This document shows, in pieces, positions 58,302-64,000 of a stretch of 64,000 nt of DNA. The stretch is taken from contig DATEHI010000031.1 of assembly GCA_035279665.1 (NCBI GenBank), positions 1 through 64,000 of the forward strand, written 5' to 3'. The translations under genes and the position numbers were made by a program. This DNA comes from CF-13 sp035279665 (GTDB taxonomy: Bacteria; Chloroflexota; Dormibacteria; CF-121). The notes under the pieces are model-generated. The model worked only from the letters and a program-made list of their open reading frames with translations, searched no databases and was not told where the DNA came from. Position 1 is the first letter of the stretch, and every line of letters starts with the position of its first letter.

Positions 58302-59462
58302 TCACGCCTCGGCCAGTGCCTGGTCAAGGTCTGAGATCAGATCGGCCACGTCCTCGATACCGACTGAGGCGCGGACCAGGCCATCGGCCACCCCATGTGC
58401 TCGCCGCGTTTCCGGCGGGATGGAGGCGTGCGTCATCGCCGCCGGCAGCTCGATCAACGATTCCACGCCGCCCAGGCTCTCCGCCAGGGTGAACAGCCGG
58501 GTCCGCTCGACCGCGCGACGCGCCGGCTCGAGGCCGCCCTTGACCTCGAAGGAGATCATGCCGCCAAAGCCGGTCATCTGCCGCCGAGCCAGGTCCCGCT
58601 GCGGGTGGTCGGGCAACCCGGGGTAGAAGACGCGCGCCACCTTGGGGTGATCGACCAAAAAGGCGGCAACCTGCCGGGCATTGTGCTCGTGCTCGCGCAT
58701 CCGGATGGCGAGCGTCTTGATCCCGCGCAGCACCAGCCACGCGTCCATCGGCCCGGGCACGCCACCGACCGCGTTTTGGAGGAATGACAACCGCTCGAAG
58801 AGGTCGTCCCGGTTCACCGCCAGCGTGCCGCCGATGACATCGCTGTGCCCACCAAGATACTTGGTGGCGCTGTGCACCACGATGTCGGCACCGAGTGACA
58901 GGGGACGCTGAAAGTAGGGGCTCATGAAGGTGTTGTCGACGACCAGCAGTGCCTGGTGCGCGTGGGCCTGCTTGCTGACCGCCTCGATGTCGACCAGCTT
59001 GAGGAGCGGATTGGTCGGCGATTCCACCCAGACGATCCGGGTGCGATCGGTCAAGGATTTCTCGACCGCCGCGAGGTCGGAGCCGTCTACGAAGGAAAAC
59101 GTGAGGCCCAGCGGCTCCAGGACCCGGCGGAACAGCCGGTAACTGCCGCCATAAAGGTCGTCGACCGCGACCGTGTGGTCGCCCGGCTTGAGCAGCTGCA
59201 TGATCGCCGCCTCCGCCGCCATGCCGGAGGCGAAGGCGAGCCCGTGGGCACCGCCTTCCAGCGCCGCGATGCAGGTCTCGAGCGCGGCACGTGTTGGATT
59301 CCCCGTCCGCGAGTACTCGTAACCGCGATGCTTGCCGAGGGCGTCCTGGGCGTAGGTCGAGGTTTGGTAGATGGGAACTACGACCGCGCCGGTCGCCGGG
59401 TCAGGAGCCTGGCCGGCGTGGATCGCGCGGGTTGCGAACCCGAGCCTACCTTCGGCGCTCAA
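58302..59462 (-). CDS. metB: cystathionine gamma-lyase/synthase family PLP enzyme
   Basis: 386 residues, GTG start overlapping the previous gene. The PLP lysine is in VVHSATKYLGGHSDVIGG; other family marks are YEYSRTGNPTRAALE, DDLYGGSYRLF and WVESPTNPLLKLVDI. Next to cystathionine beta-synthase it most likely acts as gamma-lyase in the reverse transsulfuration path (homocysteine to cysteine), though gamma-synthase cannot be excluded from sequence. Confidence 0.93.
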   Translation of the reverse strand: MSAEGRLGFATRAIHAGQAPDPATGAVVVPIYQTSTYAQDALGKHRGYEYSRTGNPTRAALETCIAALEGGAHGLAFASGMAAEAAIMQLLKPGDHTVAVDDLYGGSYRLFRRVLEPLGLTFSFVDGSDLAAVEKSLTDRTRIVWVESPTNPLLKLVDIEAVSKQAHAHQALLVVDNTFMSPYFQRPLSLGADIVVHSATKYLGGHSDVIGGTLAVNRDDLFERLSFLQNAVGGVPGPMDAWLVLRGIKTLAIRMREHEHNARQVAAFLVDHPKVARVFYPGLPDHPQRDLARRQMTGFGGMISFEVKGGLEPARRAVERTRLFTLAESLGGVESLIELPAAMTHASIPPETRRAHGVADGLVRASVGIEDVADLISDLDQALAEA

Positions 59463-60835
59463 CGGGAGGCGCGGGTGTGGGCCATGAACTCCAATAGATC
59501 GACACGGGTGATGATCCCAACCGGCCGCTCGGCATCCATGACCACCAGCGCAGTAGTGCCACCGAGCAGCGCATTGAAGGCCTCGTCGACGTGTGCCCCG
59601 GCGGCGATGGTTGGAAAAGGGCCGTCCATCGCAGCGCCGACGGTGGTCTCGATCAAACCGGGATCACGGTACACCCGGTCGAGCAGGGTGCGTTCCTGGA
59701 TGCTGCCGACCAGCCGGGTGCCGGGACCGCCGCCATCTTCGGTCACCGGCATCTGCGAAATGCCGTATTCCTGGAGAAGGTCGATGGCGCGGCCCACCTT
59801 CTCCTTCGATGACACCGTGATCAGCTCGGGGATCTCGCGCTCTCGGGTGGCGACCACGTCGTGGACGAGCTGGCGCGGGAAGCGTTCGAAGAAGCCGTTT
59901 TGGCGCATCCACTCGTCGTTGTAGATCTTGCTCAGGTTGTTCCGACCGGTGTCGGGGAGGATGACCACGATCAGTGTCTTCTCGTCGAGCTCGCGCGCCA
60001 CCTCCATCGCCGCCTTCATGGCGGTGCCCGATGAGCCACCCACCAGGATCCCCTCTTCTCGCGTAATCCGCCGGGCGGTCAGGAAGGAGTCACGGTCGTT
60101 GACCTGGATGATGCGGTCGATCAGCTTCAGGTCGATGGTGCCGGGAATGAAGTCTTCGCCGATCCCCTCGACCTTGTAGGGTTTGATGGTGGTGCCAGAG
60201 TAGAGCGATCCCTCCGGGTCGGCGCCCACCGTCATCACCGACGGCTTCTTTTCCTTGAGAAAACGGGCCACGCCCGTCATGGTCCCGCCCGTCCCCAGGC
60301 CGCCCACCACCACGTCGATCTTGCCGTCCGTCTGCTCCCAGATTTCCGGACCGGTGGTTTCATAGTGAGACCGCGGGTTGGCCTGGTTGAAATACTGGTT
60401 CGGCTGAAAGGCGCCCGGGATCTCGTGGCTCAACCGTTCGGCCACCGAGTAGTAGCTTTCAGGCGACTCGCGGGGAACGGCGGTCGGACAGACGACGACC
60501 TCCGCGCCGTAGGCGCGCAGCAGCGCAATCTTCTCCGGCGATTGCTTGTCCGCCATCACGAAGATCATTCGGTAGCCCTTGAGGGCCGCCGCGATGGCGA
60601 GAGCGTGGCCCGTATTGCCCGAGGTCGGCTCGACGATCGTGCCACCCGGCCTCAGCAGTCCGCGCCGCTCGGCGTCATCGATCATGCGCAGACCAATCCG
60701 GTCCTTCACGCTGCCGCCGGGATTGAGCGTCTCCACCTTGGCGAGGATGGTCGGGCGGAGCCCGGCAGTGATGCGCTGGAGCCGCACCAGCGGTGTGTGC
60801 CCGACGGCCTCCAGGATGCTGCCCAGGACCTGCAC
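59459..60835 (-). CDS. cystathionine beta-synthase with C-terminal CBS pair
   Basis: 458 residues, GTG start. The PLP domain has VETLNPGGSVKDRIGLRMID with the Schiff-base Lys, TIVEPTSGNTGHALA and VGGLGTGGTMTGVARFLKE. Two CBS domains follow (from about residue 335), as in CBS enzymes regulated by adenosyl ligands. There is no heme-binding N-terminus. Together with the gamma-lyase it converts serine plus homocysteine to cysteine. TACAAT lies 8 nt before the GTG. Confidence 0.93.
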   Translation of the reverse strand: MQVLGSILEAVGHTPLVRLQRITAGLRPTILAKVETLNPGGSVKDRIGLRMIDDAERRGLLRPGGTIVEPTSGNTGHALAIAAALKGYRMIFVMADKQSPEKIALLRAYGAEVVVCPTAVPRESPESYYSVAERLSHEIPGAFQPNQYFNQANPRSHYETTGPEIWEQTDGKIDVVVGGLGTGGTMTGVARFLKEKKPSVMTVGADPEGSLYSGTTIKPYKVEGIGEDFIPGTIDLKLIDRIIQVNDRDSFLTARRITREEGILVGGSSGTAMKAAMEVARELDEKTLIVVILPDTGRNNLSKIYNDEWMRQNGFFERFPRQLVHDVVATREREIPELITVSSKEKVGRAIDLLQEYGISQMPVTEDGGGPGTRLVGSIQERTLLDRVYRDPGLIETTVGAAMDGPFPTIAAGAHVDEAFNALLGGTTALVVMDAERPVGIITRVDLLEFMAHTRASR

Positions 60836-60843
60836 TGCGCCCC

Positions 60844-60849
60844 ATTGTA
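60844..60849 (-). promoter_or_regulatory. -10 box of the reverse transsulfuration operon
   Basis: TACAAT on the minus strand, 8 nt before GTG 60835; the opposite strand carries TAGAAT (60854-60859) facing the ThDP gene. Confidence 0.45.
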
Positions 60850-60888
60850 TGCGTAGAATCGGCCTGAGTTCCGAGGAGGGAGGGAGCC

Positions 60889-61407
60889 GTGCCGGTATCG
60901 GTGGCCAATTCGCAAGTGGTCTACGACGCCATGAAGGGCGTCGGCATCACGCTGGTGAGCGCGCTCCCAGAGACGTGGCTCGTGCACCTGATCCGCATGG
61001 CGGACGAAGATCCGGCTATGACGCTGGTGCGGCTCGCCAAGGAGGAAGAGGGGGTGGGCGTTTCCGCCGGCGCGCACTTTGCGGGTGTCAAATCGGCGAT
61101 GCTGCTGCAGAACCACGGATTCCTGCAGGCGATCAACGGCATCGTGGGAGTCTCGCTCCTCTACAAAATCCCGCTCCTGATGCTGATCACGGATCGTGGC
61201 AGCTTCGGCGAGAAGGACCCGTGGCAGACAGAGGGCGGCAAGTACACACGGCCGGTCCTCGACGCGCTCCACATCGCACACGACGACCTGAGCAGACCAG
61301 ATGACGTGCAACCGAAGATTGCGCACGCGATGACGCTGGCGCATGCCTCGCTGTCGCCGGTGGCACTGCTCCTCCAGCGCAACCTGATGTGGGAGGAGCC
61401 GAAATAA
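60889..61407 (+). CDS. ThDP-dependent decarboxylase, N-terminal (Pyr) subunit, ComD-like
   Basis: 172 residues, GTG start with a strong GGAGGGAGGG site. It matches the Pyr half of sulfopyruvate/phosphonopyruvate decarboxylases: YDAMKGVGITLVSALPETWL, AKEEEGVGVSAGAHFAGVKS (with the ThDP-activating Glu), LLQNHGFLQAINGIVGVSLL and LITDRGSFGEKDPWQ. In two-subunit enzymes this chain pairs with the ThDP-binding chain encoded next. The substrate could be sulfopyruvate, phosphonopyruvate or another 2-oxo acid. Confidence 0.85.
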   Translation: MPVSVANSQVVYDAMKGVGITLVSALPETWLVHLIRMADEDPAMTLVRLAKEEEGVGVSAGAHFAGVKSAMLLQNHGFLQAINGIVGVSLLYKIPLLMLITDRGSFGEKDPWQTEGGKYTRPVLDALHIAHDDLSRPDDVQPKIAHAMTLAHASLSPVALLLQRNLMWEEPK

Positions 61408-62003
61408 AGCGCCTGGATTGCCTGAGGGCCATTTATTCGCAGCTCGAGGACTGCGCGGTTGTCACCATCATGGGCGCGGTCGCGGCCGAGCTCTACTCAC
61501 TGGGGCACCGCGCCAACTTCTTCTACCTCGAGCACGCGATGGGCCTCGCCTCGTCGATCGGGCTGGGCATCGCGCTCTCGCAACCGGACCGCAAAGTGGT
61601 CGTGCTCGACGGGGACGGGTCGGTGCTGATGAACCTCGGCGGCCTAACGACAGTGGCGCGCTCCCGGCCGAACAACCTGGTGCACGTCATCTTCGACAAC
61701 GAAACGCTCCTCTCGGTGGGCGGCGGCGCTCCCGGTGGCTACAAGTGGTTCACGACGGCGACCTCCGCGGGCGCTGACCTGGCCGGCATTGCGAAGGCGG
61801 CGGGCTTTCCCCGGGCACAGCTGGTGCGCAAGCTGGAGGATTTCGAGGAAGCGGCCCTCGACGCGATCAGGGGCGACCAGCTGACCTGCATCGTCGCCAA
61901 GGTCGATGCCGAGATGCCCAAGAGTTTCTTGATGGACGTCCACATGCTCGAGAACCGATTCGAATTTCCGCGGGCGCTGCAAGCAAAGGGAGGAGTGAGT
62001 TGA
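61389..62003 (+). CDS. ThDP-dependent decarboxylase, C-terminal (PP) subunit, ComE-like
   Basis: 204 residues from GTG 61389. The ThDP motif is LDGDGSVLMNLGGLTT to NNLVHVIFDNE. The conserved N-terminus of the family begins at KRLDCLRAI, and the codon before it is ATA 61404, which overlaps the ComD-like stop as ATAA and lies 5 nt after GGAGGAG. ATA may be the real start; GTG 61389 has no ribosome binding site. The stop overlaps the cyclase start (TTGA). Confidence 0.87.
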   Translation: MGGAEIKRLDCLRAIYSQLEDCAVVTIMGAVAAELYSLGHRANFFYLEHAMGLASSIGLGIALSQPDRKVVVLDGDGSVLMNLGGLTTVARSRPNNLVHVIFDNETLLSVGGGAPGGYKWFTTATSAGADLAGIAKAAGFPRAQLVRKLEDFEEAALDAIRGDQLTCIVAKVDAEMPKSFLMDVHMLENRFEFPRALQAKGGVS

Positions 62004-62845
62004 GTAAAAAAACCGCCTCTAACGCTCGTATGGCACGTTCCGCGCCACTCGCGTCGGCCGGCGCGGCCGGAGTCGACATGCTGGCATCCTTCGCCGAGGG
62101 CCTCGTCTCCGGTTCGATCGACGTTATCGACCTGACACAGCCGCTGTCCGAGCGGACGCCGATGATCCAGCTTCCGCCCCCGTTCGCCAACACTCCGAAT
62201 TGGAAGACGCACGAGATCAGCCGCTACGACGAGAAAGGCCCGGCCTGGTACTGGAACTGGTTCGAAGGGGGCGAGCACGCCGGCACCCACTTCGACGCGC
62301 CGATCCACTGGGTCACCGGCAAAGACAAAGACGACGTCTCGCAGGTTCCGGTCAAACGCCTGATCGGCCCAGCGGTCGTAATCGACAAGTCGAAGGAGGC
62401 GCAGGCGAATCCCGACTACCTCTTGACCCTGAATGACCTCCGGGCCTTCGAGCGGCAACACGGTGCGCTGCCCAAGGGCTCCTGGCTGCTCTACCGCACG
62501 GGTTGGGATGCCCGCGCCAATGACCAGAAGGCTTTCCTCAATGCGAACGAGACCGGTCCCCATACCCCCGGCATCGACATCGAGCTGGCTCAGTGGTTGG
62601 CGAACGAAAGCCCATTCGTGGGTGTCGGCGTGGAAACGGTTGGCACCGACGCGGGCGCGGCCCACTCGTTCAACCCGCCGTTCCCGTGCCACCAGTTCTT
62701 GCTCGGCGCCAACAAGTACGGGCTGACGCAGCTGGCCAACCTGTCACAGCTGCCGCCGACGGGCGCGGTGCTGGTGGTGGCCCCCCTCAAGCTCGTGAAA
62801 GGATCGGGCAGCCCCTGCCGGGCCATGGCACTGGTTCAGCGATAA
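62000..62845 (+). CDS. cyclase-family metal hydrolase (kynurenine formamidase-like)
   Basis: 281 residues, TTG start. The metal motif is GGEHAGTHFDAPIHWV (HxGTHxDxPxH), and WLLYRTGWDAR, TPGIDIELAQWLANE and VVAPLKLVKGSGSPCRAMAL complete the family. Members hydrolyse formylkynurenine, isatin and other amides or lactones. The N-terminal 35 residues are encoded by a palindromic repeat (62017-62071) and are not part of the fold. In an operon with the ComDE-like decarboxylase it may act on the same or a linked substrate. Confidence 0.88.
   Translation: MSKKTASNARMARSAPLASAGAAGVDMLASFAEGLVSGSIDVIDLTQPLSERTPMIQLPPPFANTPNWKTHEISRYDEKGPAWYWNWFEGGEHAGTHFDAPIHWVTGKDKDDVSQVPVKRLIGPAVVIDKSKEAQANPDYLLTLNDLRAFERQHGALPKGSWLLYRTGWDARANDQKAFLNANETGPHTPGIDIELAQWLANESPFVGVGVETVGTDAGAAHSFNPPFPCHQFLLGANKYGLTQLANLSQLPPTGAVLVVAPLKLVKGSGSPCRAMALVQR
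62017..62071 (+). repeat. dispersed palindromic repeat, copy C (N-terminus of the cyclase gene)
   Basis: 55 bp, 51 identical to copy A (11249-11303 minus) and close to copy B. It is translated as SNARMARSAPLASAGAAG, the same frame as in ctaA-ctaB. Confidence 0.7.
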
Positions 62846-64000
62846 GCGCGCCTTCCGGCCTCGAGCTCCGGCCGGTCAAGCTGGAGGAGCAGCGTGCGTA
62901 CTCGACCTTGATGCGGCGCGCCTTCGGCGCGGCGCTCCCAACCGACGAGGAGCTAACGCTCTCCAGGGAGATCACCGAGTTCGACCGCACGCTGGCGTTC
63001 TTCGATGGCACGAACATGGTTGCCACCGCGGGCATCTTCTCCTATGAGATGACGGTCCCTGGAGGCGTCCTGCCCTGCGGCGGCGTCACGCGTGTCAGCG
63101 TGCTCAGCACCTACCGCCGGCGCGGGCTGTTGACGGCGATGATGCGCCGCCAGCTCGATGACATGCGAGAGCGGGGCGAGCCGCTGGCGGCACTGTATGC
63201 CTCGGAGGCGCCGATCTATGGGCGTTTTGGTTACGGCCTCGCGACCTACCAGGCCTCGGTGGAGATCGAGCGCTCCCACGCGGGCTTTGCACAACAGGTC
63301 AGCGGCAGCGGACGGCTCTCGATGGTGGACGTTCCAACGGCGGTTGGCGCGTTTACCCGCGTCTGGGAGCAGGCGCGGCACAACCAACCCGGCATGCTCG
63401 GACTCGATGAGCGCTGGATACGCAATGAGCTGGCCGACCTCGAACAGGTTCGTGAAGGCTCCAGTCCACAGTATCGCGTGCTCCACCAGACCGATGGGAA
63501 GCCATCCGGCTTTGCGACGTACCGAGTCAAGATGGAATGGGATGCGTCCGGCCCAAATGGGACCTTGCGGCTCGGGATGTTGATCGCGACAACGGCCGAA
63601 GCCTACGCGGCGCTCTGGCGCCACCTGCTCGACGTGGACTTGATGGCGCGGGTCTCAGCGGAGATGCGGCCGGTGGACGAGCCGCTTCGATTCCTGCTGG
63701 CCGACTCGCGGCAGCCGAAGACCAGGATCGAAGATGGCGTCTGGTTGCGCCTGGTGGATGTCGCCGCCGCCCTGGCAGGACGCCGTTATGCCGTCGAAGG
63801 CCGCCTTGGGCTGCGCGTCCGCGATGCATTCTGTCCCTGGAACGACGGGTCCTACGAGCTGGTCGGCGGGCCGGCAGGTGCCGAGTCCAAATCCAACGGC
63901 GGCACACTCGACCTCGAACTCGATGTCGCTGATCTCGCGGCCACGTACCTGCGCGGCAATCGGTTTCGCGCGCTTTTCGAGGCGGGCCGCATCGAGGAAC
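62842..64000 (+). CDS. Eis-like GNAT acetyltransferase (truncated by window edge)
   Basis: About 386 residues visible, open at the right edge. GLELRPVKLEEQRAYSTLMR opens the GNAT fold; VSVLSTYRRRGLLTAMMRRQ is the acetyl-CoA loop and LAALYASEAPIYGRFGYG is the signature of Eis proteins, which go on with a second GNAT-like and a sterol-carrier-like domain. No ATG, GTG or TTG precedes the conserved start; ATA 62842 overlaps the cyclase stop as ATAA. Relatives acetylate amines on aminoglycosides or proteins. Confidence 0.8.
   Translation, partial: MSAPSGLELRPVKLEEQRAYSTLMRRAFGAALPTDEELTLSREITEFDRTLAFFDGTNMVATAGIFSYEMTVPGGVLPCGGVTRVSVLSTYRRRGLLTAMMRRQLDDMRERGEPLAALYASEAPIYGRFGYGLATYQASVEIERSHAGFAQQVSGSGRLSMVDVPTAVGAFTRVWEQARHNQPGMLGLDERWIRNELADLEQVREGSSPQYRVLHQTDGKPSGFATYRVKMEWDASGPNGTLRLGMLIATTAEAYAALWRHLLDVDLMARVSAEMRPVDEPLRFLLADSRQPKTRIEDGVWLRLVDVAAALAGRRYAVEGRLGLRVRDAFCPWNDGSYELVGGPAGAESKSNGGTLDLELDVADLAATYLRGNRFRALFEAGRIEE

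Overview
The window is high-GC bacterial chromosome, densely packed with genes on both strands. It contains no rRNA, tRNA, CRISPR array, phage or transposase gene that I can recognise. The mix of genes suggests a deep-branching Gram-positive-like lineage such as Chloroflexota/Dormibacterota, with actinobacterial flavour: a BldD-type regulator, a fused CtaA-CtaB, an A2-type oxidase with a cupredoxin on subunit II, UPF0182, fabH-accD-accA and CcsA-type cytochrome c maturation. This placement is inference from gene content; no marker phylogeny was possible. Many genes have no Shine-Dalgarno but carry a TANNNT box 6-8 nt before the start codon, which points to widespread leaderless transcription.

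1-9 kb: the tail of a TPR protein, a BldD homologue preceded by a near-perfect BldD box, exonuclease VII (xseA, xseB), an HD phosphohydrolase, a thiolase, a secreted protein, an EamA transporter and biotin protein ligase. 8.6-18.1 kb: a minus-strand respiratory block. In transcription order it holds a 44-aa membrane protein, Rieske, cytochrome b6-like, subunit IV-like, a triheme cytochrome c, three small membrane proteins, CoxB with a C-terminal cupredoxin, CtaD, the CtaA-CtaB fusion, two more small membrane proteins, a cupredoxin lipoprotein and a DUF3465-like lipoprotein. It encodes a quinol:electron-carrier oxidoreductase, a terminal oxidase and heme A synthesis in one run.

18-32 kb: a GH15 glucoamylase, YjbQ, fabH-accD-accA (fatty-acid initiation, served by the biotin ligase upstream), nicotinate phosphoribosyltransferase plus nicotinamidase-like hydrolase (NAD salvage), a class A PBP with a cryptic zinc ribbon, a phasin-like protein, FmdB, enolase and UPF0182. 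32-38 kb: a 26-aa peptide gene with its own promoter and terminator, divergent from an XRE-TPR regulator that is translationally coupled to a HD-GYP protein with a pseudo-receiver; then MocA-like and CoxG without the CO dehydrogenase itself, a DUF3048 lipoprotein and a Bax-inhibitor-1 family protein.

38-53 kb: PHP phosphoesterase, two MFS transporters, TldD/TldE, CcsA, a CBS-GltD-ferredoxin fusion with a coupled CBS protein, an M20 amidohydrolase, a three-domain LigD and a MazG-like protein. 53-64 kb: a 411-bp intergenic region with DnaA-box-like sites, a strong promoter and a structured leader for a 101-aa protein; GNAT; an AAA+ ATPase with a membrane partner; IspH; the reverse transsulfuration pair; and an operon of split ThDP decarboxylase, cyclase and Eis-like acetyltransferase that runs off the window.

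A roughly 55-bp imperfect palindromic repeat occurs three times. Twice it lies inside genes in the same reading frame and once between convergent genes.
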